Shown piece after piece: positions 9,564-18,037 of a stretch of 64,000 nucleotides of DNA; position 1 is the stretch's first letter; every line of letters begins with the position of its first letter. A model generated the notes under the pieces. It was not told the DNA's origin, did not search any database, and saw nothing but the letters and a program-made list of their open reading frames with translations. The position numbers and the translations under genes were made by a program. Origin of the DNA: Flavilitoribacter sp020436695 (GTDB lineage: Bacteria > Bacteroidota > Bacteroidia > Chitinophagales > Saprospiraceae); the NCBI GenBank assembly GCA_041392665.1, contig JAWKLQ010000006.1, positions 310,001-374,000 on the forward strand, given 5' to 3'.

Positions 9564-10853
9564 TCAAAACTTCCGATAAGTAGATCCCAGCAGCGCATTG
9601 GCATCCGCCTCATCGAAAAGGGAGGTCGCATTATTCCAGTGCAGGGTCTTATTCGGGAAGCGATTGGCCACTACGCCGAGCAGGATCGCTTCGGTCAGCC
9701 GGGCAGCGTATGAGAAAGGAGCACTGGTCTTATCTTTTCCCATACAGGCATCCACAAACTGATGATAGTGATCGGCAGCTTCCAGTTCCGGATAGGCTAC
9801 CGGCTCGTAGCTACCATTCACGATCAGTTTGGGGAAATCCCAGTGCGGCAGCAGCAGGCGGCCCTTTTCTCCGATAAATATCGCACCCTGATCCGGGAGT
9901 TTTTCATTGCCGGGCAGTTTGAGATCTTTGTGCTTTTTCGGTGCTCCTTCTCCGTCGTACCACACCCACTTCAGGCTGGTGGTGGTGTAAGGTGTGCCCG
10001 GAAATTCGTAGGTAACGATATTCTTTTCCGGATGCCCGAAGCCGGTCGGTTTCCGGCATTTGGTCTTGATCGTGCGCGGAACATCCAGTGCCAGTGCAGT
10101 ATATGGCGTGTCGAAGATGTGTACGCCCATATCACCCAGGGTACCGCAACCAAAGTCCAGCACCTTCCGCCAATTACCCGGATGGTATAGTTTGTCTTTA
10201 TATGGGCGCTCCTGAGCCGTACCCAGCCAGAGATTCCAGTCCAGATTTTCGGGTACGGTATCGCTGCCCTGCGGTGGGGGTCCATCATATCCCCAGTTTT
10301 TGGGCGACCAGGCCCGCACCGTATGCACTTTGCCGATAATCCCCGACTGGATCAGATGAACGGCGGAGCGATATTCCTTGAAGGAATGGATCTGGATGCC
10401 CATCTGGGTAACCAGTCCTTTTTCCTCGGCCAGTTTCCGTACCGCCCGGGCTTCGGAAACGTGGTGAGTAAGTGGTTTTTGGCAGTATACCGGTTTCCCC
10501 AGATTCATGGCCATTATAGAAGCCGGGGCATGGGTGTGGTCCGGGGTAGAAACAACGACCGCATCGATGTTGCTACCCATTTCATCAAACATTTTGCGGT
10601 AATCGGAGTAGGTCTTTGCCCCAGGATGAAGTTTGGCTGCATTAGCCAATGACTTGGTATCCACATCGCAAAGGGCCGTTACGGCCACCATTTCGTGTGA
10701 GGAAATAGATTTGAGATCAGCGCCTCCCATGCCGCCAACGCCGATATGGGCAGTTCTCAATTTTGCCGTTTTAGTATTTGCCCAAACGGAGGAAGGTAAG
10801 ATAGTAACCGAAGCAAAAGCTGCGGTATTTTTTATAAACGCTCTTCTTTTCAT
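9564..10853 (-). CDS. Gfo/Idh/MocA family oxidoreductase with Tat signal
   Basis: A 429-aa NAD(P)-dependent sugar or cyclitol oxidoreductase. The start MKRRAFIKNTAAF has a twin-arginine signal (RRAFIK) followed by a hydrophobic stretch, so the folded protein is probably exported to the periplasm. The Rossmann motif is AHIGVGGMGG near residue 36. The catalytic-region EKP-type motif appears as GKPVYCQKPLTHHVSEA (K of CQKPL). The C-terminal alpha/beta domain carries PGNWRKVLDFGCGTLGDMG. These exported members are typical of Bacteroidota and Planctomycetes polysaccharide users. Substrate is unknown. It is a monocistronic gene. Confidence 0.88.
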   Translation of the reverse strand: MKRRAFIKNTAAFASVTILPSSVWANTKTAKLRTAHIGVGGMGGADLKSISSHEMVAVTALCDVDTKSLANAAKLHPGAKTYSDYRKMFDEMGSNIDAVVVSTPDHTHAPASIMAMNLGKPVYCQKPLTHHVSEARAVRKLAEEKGLVTQMGIQIHSFKEYRSAVHLIQSGIIGKVHTVRAWSPKNWGYDGPPPQGSDTVPENLDWNLWLGTAQERPYKDKLYHPGNWRKVLDFGCGTLGDMGVHIFDTPYTALALDVPRTIKTKCRKPTGFGHPEKNIVTYEFPGTPYTTTSLKWVWYDGEGAPKKHKDLKLPGNEKLPDQGAIFIGEKGRLLLPHWDFPKLIVNGSYEPVAYPELEAADHYHQFVDACMGKDKTSAPFSYAARLTEAILLGVVANRFPNKTLHWNNATSLFDEADANALLGSTYRKF

Positions 10854-10984
10854 GATATTGACTTTATGGACGATGGGTCAATATAGTTATTATGGCGGGT
10901 AAGGAGGGATAGGCAATGAATATTCTTTCCACTTTCTGTTTTTCAGGTCTTTCTGTATCAATTCAAAACATCCAATAGTCCGGC

Positions 10985-12133
10985 TCACACCATATAAGCA
11001 GCTGCGTCATAACTCAGGATCAAGCTGATCACCTGCTCTTCATCATCGGTAAGCGACAGCAATTCGCCGTAACGCCGCCCATGGCTCACTTTTTGCAGCA
11101 GATCCCAAACCGGAACGGTCTCCGTCCAGTGAGTCACGCCAAACAGGATCATGGGCGAGATCTGCCCCATAGAGCCATAGTGGTTCTGAGTCGCATCCTG
11201 AAAGATCTCCTGGGTAGTGCCGGCGCTCCCAGGGGCAAAGATCACACCGTAATCGGCAATGGCAAGCAAGCCTTCTTCCCGGACGCTGTTGGCAAAATAC
11301 TTGGCGATGTGGGTGGCAAAAGGGGCTGGAGGTTCATGTCCGTACAACCAGGTGGGAATGCCGATACTATGGGAGATCGCTGCCGCCTCAGACGGTATGG
11401 GATATTTCTGCATTACCCGCCAGGCGCGATGTAGCCAGTCATGATCAGCGTATTCTTTACCGGGTTCACTACCTGGCGGACGCACTTTCATTTCATCAAT
11501 AGCGGCGAGAAGTTCCGTTTCCGGCCTTCCGGCAAAATAGGCCCCCAGGTGTGTAGCTTCCATCGCACCCGGGCCGCCACCACTGACCATGAGAAAACCT
11601 TCCCGGCTCAATTTTCTCGAAAGGCAGGCCACTTTCCGGTAAAAGATCGCACTGCGCTCCATGCCGTGGCCTCCCATAACGGCCACTATTTTGCGACCTG
11701 CGATGGCTTCCTGCAGTGCATCTGTAATACTGTGATCGTGCAGCCTTCGCATCAGGCTGATAAAGATGGACTCGGGCCGGTGGCCGCCCTGCTCTTTGAA
11801 CTGGAGATAGATCTGATAATCCCGGGTAAGGTGATATCCATCGGGATCATTGGAGTCAAAACCTTCGAACAATTCCAATGGGCTGTACAAACGGGAGCGA
11901 TGCACTTCAAACAGTGCCCCGTCCTGATTGGAGATGACGTACCCCCCGGTCATGGCAATATGGCCGGCAGCCTGCTCGCTGAGTTTACATCCCAGAAAGA
12001 GGAAACCCTGCCAGTTATTCCGGACGATAGTTTCCGTAAAATGAATAAGATCTAACCCCTGAAATGCCACGGGGTCTTGTTCGTGTTTACTGAGCCAGGC
12101 TTCAAAGTCGGCTTGGGTATCGATCTCTTGCAT
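10985..12133 (-). CDS. LOG family protein (lysine-decarboxylase-like Rossmann fold)
   Basis: A 382-aa protein. The family fold begins near residue 145 with IVAVMGGHGMERSA, continues with LVSGGGPGAMEATHLGAYFA (GGGxGxM nucleotide-binding motif), and has the PGGxGTxxE signature as FAPGSAGTTQEIF, with Gly replaced by Ser and Ala. LOG proteins are nucleoside 5'-monophosphate phosphoribohydrolases or related nucleotide-binding proteins; true lysine decarboxylation is not expected. The N-terminal ~140 residues are an extra region seen in long LOG members. CAAAAGTA at 12157-12164 gives a TAnnTTTG promoter element on its strand. Confidence 0.8.
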   Translation of the reverse strand: MQEIDTQADFEAWLSKHEQDPVAFQGLDLIHFTETIVRNNWQGFLFLGCKLSEQAAGHIAMTGGYVISNQDGALFEVHRSRLYSPLELFEGFDSNDPDGYHLTRDYQIYLQFKEQGGHRPESIFISLMRRLHDHSITDALQEAIAGRKIVAVMGGHGMERSAIFYRKVACLSRKLSREGFLMVSGGGPGAMEATHLGAYFAGRPETELLAAIDEMKVRPPGSEPGKEYADHDWLHRAWRVMQKYPIPSEAAAISHSIGIPTWLYGHEPPAPFATHIAKYFANSVREEGLLAIADYGVIFAPGSAGTTQEIFQDATQNHYGSMGQISPMILFGVTHWTETVPVWDLLQKVSHGRRYGELLSLTDDEEQVISLILSYDAAAYMV

Positions 12134-12156
12134 ACTCGGTGTGCAGTTAGGGAAAG

Positions 12157-12164
12157 CAAAAGTA
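12157..12164 (-). promoter_or_regulatory. Bacteroidota -7 promoter element for the LOG gene
   Basis: On the minus strand this reads TACTTTTG, matching TAnnTTTG, 24 bases upstream of the ATG at 12133. A start of transcription around 12150 would give a very short leader. No clear -33 TTG element was assigned. Confidence 0.45.
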
Positions 12165-12453
12165 GTTTTTTTGGGGAAATGTCAGGCACTACAGAGCGTT
12201 GCAAGCCCCACAAAATAACTCCAACCATTATCCCGCCCAACTCAATCACCTATCCGCCGGAAGCGTAGAAGCCGGATTCCCGCAGCAAAAGGGAAAGAAG
12301 AAGTGATCCTTTTTTCATAACATAGACGATATTTTTGAACAACAAAGCTATACATTAGCGCAGGCTTATCTATCCCAGGCTTTCCGGGTTCCCTATTCCG
12401 GCCAGATGGATGCCATACACTAACCATCATTAGTCCATAAAATCAGCTGAAAA
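12165..12453. other. Divergent intergenic region, LOG / DsrE genes
   Basis: This region holds promoter elements on both strands (12157-12164 minus, 12330-12337 plus). I see no gene, repeat or terminator otherwise. Confidence 0.4.
12330..12337 (+). promoter_or_regulatory. Bacteroidota -7 promoter element upstream of DsrE-family gene
   Basis: TATTTTTG matches TAnnTTTG. The coding start is at 12454, so the leader would be about 110 bases. No hairpin stands out in the leader. Confidence 0.4.
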
Positions 12454-13002
12454 ATGTTCAGGTTTATCCCTTTGTTTTTGTTATTCCTTTCGTCACTTAC
12501 CCAGGGCGCCATCGCCCAAAACGGCAAACAAATAAAAGGCCCGGTGATTGAAGACTTTGGATCTACTTTTGAAGTAAATGATCCCGACTTCAAAGTCCGG
12601 ACCGATCAGGTATACAAAGTCGTATTCGATATTCATGACACACCGGATGATCCCTCTACGGTCAATCCCATGATCGGGACCCTGGCTCGTTTCCTGAACA
12701 TGCACGTCCATGCCGGTGTATCGCTGGAAAACCTGAAAGTGGTAGGCGTGATCCACAATAAGGCGGCCAAGGATGCCATGAATAACGAGATGTACCGCAA
12801 TAAATTCGGGGTGGATAATCCCAATATCCCTTTGATGGAAGCCCTGTCGGAAGCCGGTGCCGAGATCTATCTCTGCGGCCAGTCAATGTACGGACGCGGC
12901 CTCGATCCGGAGCGACTGGCCGGCCCGGTTCAGACCGCCCTTTCGGCAATGACCGTATTTACAACACTACAACAGGAAGGCTATACCCTGATCTGGTTTT
13001 AA
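12454..13002 (+). CDS. Secreted DsrE/DsrF-like family protein
   Basis: A 182-aa protein with a Sec signal peptide (hydrophobic residues 1-22, cleavage after QGAIAQ). The rest matches the DsrE fold: VYKVVFDIHDTPDD (beta1), LKVVGVIHNKAAKDAM (beta/alpha2) and the segment EIYLCGQSMYGRG, which carries the single cysteine at the position of the active-site Cys of DsrE proteins. Cytoplasmic DsrE proteins relay sulfur, but the exported single-Cys versions found in many Bacteroidota have no known reaction. It is convergent with the TMEM175-like gene, with only 16 bases between stops. Confidence 0.75.
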   Translation: MFRFIPLFLLFLSSLTQGAIAQNGKQIKGPVIEDFGSTFEVNDPDFKVRTDQVYKVVFDIHDTPDDPSTVNPMIGTLARFLNMHVHAGVSLENLKVVGVIHNKAAKDAMNNEMYRNKFGVDNPNIPLMEALSEAGAEIYLCGQSMYGRGLDPERLAGPVQTALSAMTVFTTLQQEGYTLIWF

Positions 13003-13018
13003 ACCAGTCTCTTAATGA

Positions 13019-13606
13019 TCAGTCCACATCCTGACCGCCTAAGACCGTTTCTATCCGCTTGTCCGGGATCAGCCAGATGAGCGCAACCAGCACATAAATG
13101 GCGGCCGCGATCCATTCGCTGATCCAGCAGGAAGCGATGGCGAGGATATATAGCACCGGCGAGATCTTGCCTTTTAGATCGTTTCCCACCGCCCTTGCCA
13201 GGAGAGAGTCTGGACCCTGATTGCGGATGATCCGGTTTTGCAATATAAAGTAGGCAATGGCGGCCATCAACAGGATCACTCCGTATAAGGCCATTGGGAT
13301 GGGGGCAAAATGATTTTCTCCCATCCAGCCGGTAGCGAAAGGCACTAAGGATAACCAGAACAGGAGGTGCAGATTGGCCCAGAGTACATCGCCCGAAACG
13401 CTTTTCACCGTCTGCATCATATGGTGGTGATTGTTCCAGTAGATGCCTAGATAAATGAAGCTGAGCACATAGCTCAAGGTTATCGGGATAAGCGGCTGCA
13501 ATGCCGACAGATCAGCACCGTGCGGTACTTTGATCTCCAGTACCATAATGGTAATGACGATGGCCAGTACGCCGTCGCTGAATGCTTCCAGTCTGCCTTT
13601 ATTCAT
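13019..13606 (-). CDS. TMEM175-family (DUF1211) potassium-channel-like protein
   Basis: A 195-aa integral membrane protein. The first helix reads FSDGVLAIVITIMVLEI, the RxxxFSDGVxAIxxTxxxL signature of bacterial TMEM175 channels, whose helix 1 lines a K+-selective pore. About six hydrophobic helices are visible and the length fits the single-repeat bacterial subunits that assemble as tetramers. The family signature is clear; conduction by this protein is inferred. Confidence 0.85.
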   Translation of the reverse strand: MNKGRLEAFSDGVLAIVITIMVLEIKVPHGADLSALQPLIPITLSYVLSFIYLGIYWNNHHHMMQTVKSVSGDVLWANLHLLFWLSLVPFATGWMGENHFAPIPMALYGVILLMAAIAYFILQNRIIRNQGPDSLLARAVGNDLKGKISPVLYILAIASCWISEWIAAAIYVLVALIWLIPDKRIETVLGGQDVD

Positions 13607-13712
13607 TTCTTGGTATTTGATGATAGGTGTATTTGGATGAATGGGAGCTCATGGCCCCTCTCCGAAACTACAGCACCAGTTTCCTCTCATTACCCGATAC
13701 CGTTCAGTCTAG

Positions 13713-14192
13713 TTATTGTGCCATTAGATCTTTCAACAACTTTTCCAGTCCGCCCTGAAGTTCCGACCGGGCAACGATGAACTTTTTGCGGTCTTCGCCT
13801 TCACCTACGAACAAAACGGCCGTAAGCATCTGTCTTTGCTCCAAATGCAGAGAGAGTGTATCGGCAATTGCCTGTGCTTTTTCGCCGATCATAGCAAGCT
13901 GTTCTTCCGATAAGGTGATCAGTTGCTCGTCTCCACCGGAATATATGCCGGAAGAGCTGTTTTCCACCTTCATGGGGGCATAGTGCAGTTTCCCACCAGC
14001 TATGGTATATACATTGTTGTTGAAGTCTACATATTTAATGGTTTCCATTTCCGGGTATTGTTGGAGTGACGAAGATGCCGGGATAAGGGAGGTTGGTGCC
14101 ATCTGGCCTTTTTGCTGACTGAATAAGGGTATTCCAAAGATGAACAATAAATTAGTAAAACATAAAAACCTGACCGGGGAGCGTCGATCCAT
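13713..14192 (-). CDS. Hypothetical secreted protein
   Basis: A 159-aa protein that I do not recognise. Residues 1-25 (RFLCFTNLLFIFGIPLFSQQ) form a plausible signal peptide. The mature part has a segment YVDFNNNVYTIAGGKLHYAP and an amphipathic, acidic C-terminal half (EEQLAMIGEKAQAIADTL). No cysteines follow the signal, and there is no lipobox. It lies between the TMEM175-like and HIT-GNAT genes on the same strand, with AT-rich DNA upstream. Confidence 0.55.
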   Translation of the reverse strand: MDRRSPVRFLCFTNLLFIFGIPLFSQQKGQMAPTSLIPASSSLQQYPEMETIKYVDFNNNVYTIAGGKLHYAPMKVENSSSGIYSGGDEQLITLSEEQLAMIGEKAQAIADTLSLHLEQRQMLTAVLFVGEGEDRKKFIVARSELQGGLEKLLKDLMAQ

Positions 14193-14298
14193 AATGATTC
14201 GATTTGATGGTTACAAATTAATATTTGTTGGCGACAAGAAAAATAAACTATTTTTTCATTGATTAAAATAAATTTTTAAACATTTATAACACTAACAA

Positions 14299-15267
14299 CT
14301 ACAGCCTTTTCTGTGCAAAATATTCTTCCCTGGTCAGCCGATATTGCACTACCGAACGAAACTGCGATCCTTTTTTCATATGCTCTCTCAACTCCCCTTC
14401 CCGGATCATACCATTCTTGATCATTACCCTACCTGAAGCCTGGTTTTCGACTAAATGGGTAGCATAGATCTTGTTCAGTCGGAGCGTTTCAAATCCAAAC
14501 CGAAGTACCGCTGCGGCTGCCTCGGTGGCAAAACCCTGGTTCCAGTAAGGTTCGCCGATCCAATATCCCAGTTCTGCCCGTTGCCATTTCGGTGTCAATT
14601 TAAGTCCCATGCCGCCAATAAAATGCTCACTCTCCTTCAGACGAACTGCAAAGGTATACTGTTCTTTTCTGAGTGCCCCCTCACGAGCTGCGTTGATCCA
14701 GTAAACCGCATCCAGATCCGTATAAGGGTAAGGAATGTTCAACGTCATCTTCGATACCTTTTCATTGCCGGCATAAGTCACAATACCTGGGATATCCGTC
14801 ACTTTAAGCTGATTAAGGATCAGTCGCTCCGTTTCCAAAGTGGAAAATCCAGGATTCATCAGCTGGTTCAGCGCAGGTGCCAATGCCGCTTTCAACTCTT
14901 CGAAATCAAAAGCCGCCTGGGGTACTGCATTAGTATAGTTCCATTGAAAGGTGGAGTCGTCGTAGCGGGGAAAAACATGCAGATGAAAATGCCCCACTTC
15001 ATTAAAGCGACCGCCATTTTGCATAATGGAATAACCGGCCGGTTCAAAATGAGATCTTAAACTTCGCACACAGGCTCCGGCCAGCTTGAAAAGCTTCCCC
15101 AGCAAAGGCTCCGGTATTTCATCCAGATCCAGATAATGTTCCACCGGACAGACCAGCAGATGTCCGGTAGAAATGGGATCATGATCCAACAAAGCCACTA
15201 CCTCATCATCCCGGTAAATTACCTGTTCACTTGTACGGATGACCTCGCAAAATGTACAATTCATCAT
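14299..15267 (-). CDS. HIT-domain / GNAT acetyltransferase fusion protein
   Basis: A 322-aa protein with two enzyme domains. Residues 1-115 form a histidine-triad hydrolase: CTFCEVI zinc-type start, LLDHDPISTGHLLVCP, and the catalytic triad GHFHLHVFPR (HxHxH). Residues ~142-315 form a RimJ/RimL-type GNAT domain: LETERLILNQL start, the GYWIGEPYWNQGFATEA acetyl-CoA loop (Q/RxxGxG/A form) and SGRVMIKNGM. HIT enzymes hydrolyse AMP- or nucleotide-linked substrates and RimJ-like domains acetylate N-termini or small amines. A single polypeptide could clear and modify related substrates. A start at Met2 is equally possible. The next GNAT gene lies 31 bp upstream on the same strand. Confidence 0.82.
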   Translation of the reverse strand: MMNCTFCEVIRTSEQVIYRDDEVVALLDHDPISTGHLLVCPVEHYLDLDEIPEPLLGKLFKLAGACVRSLRSHFEPAGYSIMQNGGRFNEVGHFHLHVFPRYDDSTFQWNYTNAVPQAAFDFEELKAALAPALNQLMNPGFSTLETERLILNQLKVTDIPGIVTYAGNEKVSKMTLNIPYPYTDLDAVYWINAAREGALRKEQYTFAVRLKESEHFIGGMGLKLTPKWQRAELGYWIGEPYWNQGFATEAAAAVLRFGFETLRLNKIYATHLVENQASGRVMIKNGMIREGELREHMKKGSQFRSVVQYRLTREEYFAQKRL

Positions 15268-15298
15268 TTTGGTGTTTGGACATTGGAAGGCGAAAATC

Positions 15299-16072
15299 TC
15301 ATCCCTCCCTTTTCACTTCCCCACACAACATGAAGCCGCATACCCGAAAACCCGCCTTGATCAGGGTTGCTTTTGATGCCCTGTTGTTCATGTTGCAACG
15401 CGCTGCCGGGACCCGTCCGGCCCGGTAACACTCCTTTTTCACCTCCTGTAACATAAAAGTACCCAGGCCGCGTTCCCGGCATTCCGGTTTTACTTCCATA
15501 TAAAGATCGGCAAAAGGCAGGTTGTAGTGCGTGAGAAAACCTCCGTCCGCTACGATCTCGCCCTTTTTTTCCAGTACATATTGCCCCGCATCATCTCTGC
15601 TTTTTCCGAAGACATCATCGTCTTCTTTTCTGCGGCGAAATAAGACCCCGGGCTGTAGGAAAGTAGTGGTCATAGACTCGGCAAAAAGTACGGTATCGGA
15701 ATAGACATTCCGGGCAAATTCATACAACAGGGCCGTCATAAATGCATCATTGGTCTGACATTCGATATAGCGGGCCCCGCTGATCTGGATGAGAGCAGCA
15801 AATAATTCACTCGACCATTTGCGGTAAGCCGGTAAGACATAACATTCAAAAACGGCATCGCGGTCTTTTAACGCATCTTTACCTTTGACGGCACCGTAGC
15901 CAACCTCAATGCCGTCCAGCACCAACAGATAAGTATCCGCCCAGTGACGCTCGTGGCAGGCATCGTAACGTATCTGAAAATTATTTTCCTGAAGGAATAG
16001 TTGGCGCAGGGAAAGTATCTCGTGCAGATCAGCTTTGATTACCGTGATATCAACAGGTAGTTCTCGTTTCAT
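15299..16072 (-). CDS. GNAT family N-acetyltransferase
   Basis: A 257-aa protein with the GNAT acetyl-CoA binding signature near the C-terminus: DLYMEVKPECRERGLGTFML (R-x-x-G-x-G as RERGLG), followed by NMNNRASKATLIKAGF. The N-terminal ~130 residues also look GNAT-like (ADTYLLVLDGIEVGYGAVKG), so this may be a tandem-GNAT protein with a degenerate first domain. Substrate unknown. It is probably co-transcribed with the HIT-GNAT fusion just downstream. Confidence 0.75.
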   Translation of the reverse strand: MKRELPVDITVIKADLHEILSLRQLFLQENNFQIRYDACHERHWADTYLLVLDGIEVGYGAVKGKDALKDRDAVFECYVLPAYRKWSSELFAALIQISGARYIECQTNDAFMTALLYEFARNVYSDTVLFAESMTTTFLQPGVLFRRRKEDDDVFGKSRDDAGQYVLEKKGEIVADGGFLTHYNLPFADLYMEVKPECRERGLGTFMLQEVKKECYRAGRVPAARCNMNNRASKATLIKAGFRVCGFMLCGEVKREG

Positions 16073-16250
16073 GGTCTTGCCCTGGTATTACATGGCAATT
16101 TAACAAATAATGTCTAAATATATTCTGCCCCTGTCCCGAAGGGTTTAAACAATGTCGCACCGCCTGACACTTTTGACGCATTGACTGCACCATGCGACAT
16201 TTTTACCAATCAAAGCGGCATTTCTGCAAACCTGCCTTTTCCCAACCACC

Positions 16251-16258
16251 TAGTTTTG
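16251..16258 (+). promoter_or_regulatory. Bacteroidota -7 promoter element upstream of the SnoaL-like gene
   Basis: TAGTTTTG matches TAnnTTTG. The leader of about 90 bases contains a 14-codon frame (ATG at 16293, stop just before 16338) that could be a leader peptide or chance. Confidence 0.45.
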
Positions 16259-16351
16259 GAGTATCAATCAACAACACCAAAACCCATTTGACATGAAAGA
16301 TCACAACAACTTGTATTACCCTTTCATTAACCAATAAACTCAACCAACACC

Positions 16352-16882
16352 ATGAAATCTGTATTAACCTGTTTAAGCTTTTTCATCATGACCTTAACCT
16401 TAACTGCACAAACCGCCGCGGACGAAGCGGCCATCCAACAACTAGTAACCAAAATGGCTGATTCCTGGACTGCCGGCGACGGCGAAGGCTTTGCCAGTAT
16501 CTTTTCCGACAACCACGACTTCATTGTCTGGAACGGCTACTATTTCAAGGGGATGAACCGCAAAATGAACGCCCAAAGCCACCAGCAACTTTTTAATACC
16601 ATGTATAAAGACACCGAGCACTACAACACGGTTGATAAGATCAGATTCATCCGGGAAGACCTCGCCCTGATCCATGTATTCGCGGCCGTAGTTGACAAAG
16701 GTGAGGGCCGCCCCAAAGACCCGCAGGTATTATGGAGCGCGCTGGTCGAAAAGCAGGACGGTAAGTGGAGTATCATTTCCTTCCACAATCTCGACCTGGA
16801 AGTTTTTCAGAACGAGGAGATGAGAAAAGCCATGCCGATGCCGGCCGAAGTGATGTATGCGAGCTGGTATAATAAACCGTAA
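16352..16882 (+). CDS. Secreted SnoaL/NTF2-like protein (SgcJ/EcaC-type)
   Basis: A 176-aa protein with a signal peptide (residues 1-20, ending LTAQTAA). The mature part has the cone-shaped NTF2-like layout: AIQQLVTKMADSWTAGDGEG helix, FASIFSDNHDFIVWNG, and a late strand DGKWSIISFHNLDLEV. Such SgcJ/EcaC or DUF4440-type proteins are often annotated as oxidoreductases or ketosteroid-isomerase-like, but most bind small hydrophobic ligands with unknown reaction. Exported versions are common in Bacteroidota. Confidence 0.75.
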   Translation: MKSVLTCLSFFIMTLTLTAQTAADEAAIQQLVTKMADSWTAGDGEGFASIFSDNHDFIVWNGYYFKGMNRKMNAQSHQQLFNTMYKDTEHYNTVDKIRFIREDLALIHVFAAVVDKGEGRPKDPQVLWSALVEKQDGKWSIISFHNLDLEVFQNEEMRKAMPMPAEVMYASWYNKP

Positions 16883-17012
16883 ACAGCTACTCTGGTAATA
16901 GTCTTGCACAAATGGCAGGTGATACCATCATAATCGATCACTTTCCATTTGTGCTGACTGAACTGGATATGCACTACCAAACCTATCCATTATTAACAAA
17001 ATACTACCAGTC

Positions 17013-17627
17013 ATGAACACTGAACATAAAACCCAGTCTTCCAATTTTCATCAATTTGATCTGACCACGTTTTATCTGGCGCCCTTCTTACTGCTGGCCG
17101 CGACTATTGCCTTTTCCCTTGATGGCGACAGCAATTTTAAAACAGGCGTTCCCGGAGGTATACTTACTTCCTTTGCCTTTATCGCCTTCATTTTCGTGGT
17201 ACTGCGATTGATGGATCTCGTTTATGCTACCCTGCCACGATTTGCTACCGCTATGCGTATACTTATGGTATACTGCTGTTTTGTGGGCTTTACTTTCGGT
17301 CTGAATGCCGTTCTGACTGCAGTGACGGAGGAAGCCTATTCTTTCTGGACCATGCCGGGAGCTGCCATTTTCCCATTTTCGGGCATTCTCTGGCCTTTAT
17401 CCCTGCTGATCACCGGAATAGTATGCTACCGCAATAAGATCCTGCCCTCCCGGCTGGCCGCTCTGCTGATCCTTTGTGGCGTACTGTTTCCGGCGGGAAG
17501 AATACCCGGGAATGAAATACTGAACTACGCATCCGATCTGGCTTTTATCATCACCTTTATTTCCATTGCCCGATATCTAAAGGCCGCACCGGCGAGTGTT
17601 GGTAACAGCGCTTTGGCAACTGCCTGA
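17013..17627 (+). CDS. Hypothetical six-helix membrane protein
   Basis: A 204-aa protein of six predicted hydrophobic helices (for example residues 20-37, 50-70, 83-104, 115-140, 150-165 and 175-195). No motif I can assign to a family. The N-terminal 20 residues are polar and the C-terminus is short and alanine-rich. It follows the SnoaL-like gene by 130 bp. Function unknown. Confidence 0.55.
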   Translation: MNTEHKTQSSNFHQFDLTTFYLAPFLLLAATIAFSLDGDSNFKTGVPGGILTSFAFIAFIFVVLRLMDLVYATLPRFATAMRILMVYCCFVGFTFGLNAVLTAVTEEAYSFWTMPGAAIFPFSGILWPLSLLITGIVCYRNKILPSRLAALLILCGVLFPAGRIPGNEILNYASDLAFIITFISIARYLKAAPASVGNSALATA

Positions 17628-17665
17628 TCTCTATTATTTTCAGGCAGATCCAGGCCAGAAACGCA

Positions 17666-17771
17666 TACTACTGGACAAATGGACGTTGGGACGTTGGGAC
17701 GTTGGGACGTTGAGGTATTTGCATGAATCCCAAGATCCCAACGTCCAAATTTTCAAATATCCAGTAGTATA
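17666..17771. repeat. Intergenic stutter hairpin, GGACGTTG type, with 11-bp terminal inverted repeats
   Basis: The ends are ATACTACTGGA (17666-17676) and its complement TCCAGTAGTAT (17760-17770). Inside, the left arm holds four near-perfect GGACGTTG units and the right arm holds TCCCAACGTCC. The same terminal sequence and the same internal unit recur at 30957-31061, so these two are copies of one element. Confidence 0.75.
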
Positions 17772-18037
17772 CCCGAAACGTTTATCCATATGTTGGGAAA
17801 AAGATATCAGTTACTTTATCTATACACTCCAGTGATGTGTCTGCAGCCTTCGGCCCTCTTTGATCTCACTCCGCCAGGAACAGCTGGACTATTTCTTATT
17901 TGCTGCTCCCTCCAATAAAAGATGACGGCATCTGTTATACTGAATTGGCTTTTAATGAAAACAGAGCCCGGTTTGCTTTGTAGAATAAAGCATGGTTTTA
18001 TACCTTGGCGCTAATAATAGTCAATCACATCAGTATA
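17772..18037. other. Intergenic region before the kelch-type exoprotein gene
   Basis: No gene is apparent. TACCTTGG at 18001-18008 resembles the TAnnTTTG promoter element with one mismatch and may drive the gene starting at 18038. Confidence 0.3.

Noticed and set aside
12242..12430. Minus-strand frame of 62 codons before the DsrE gene
   Set aside because: It overlaps the promoter region on both strands and has no coding signature.
17596..17835. Plus-strand frame of 79 codons overlapping the end of the six-helix membrane protein gene
   Set aside because: It is made by the GGACGTTG hairpin repeat and has no independent support.
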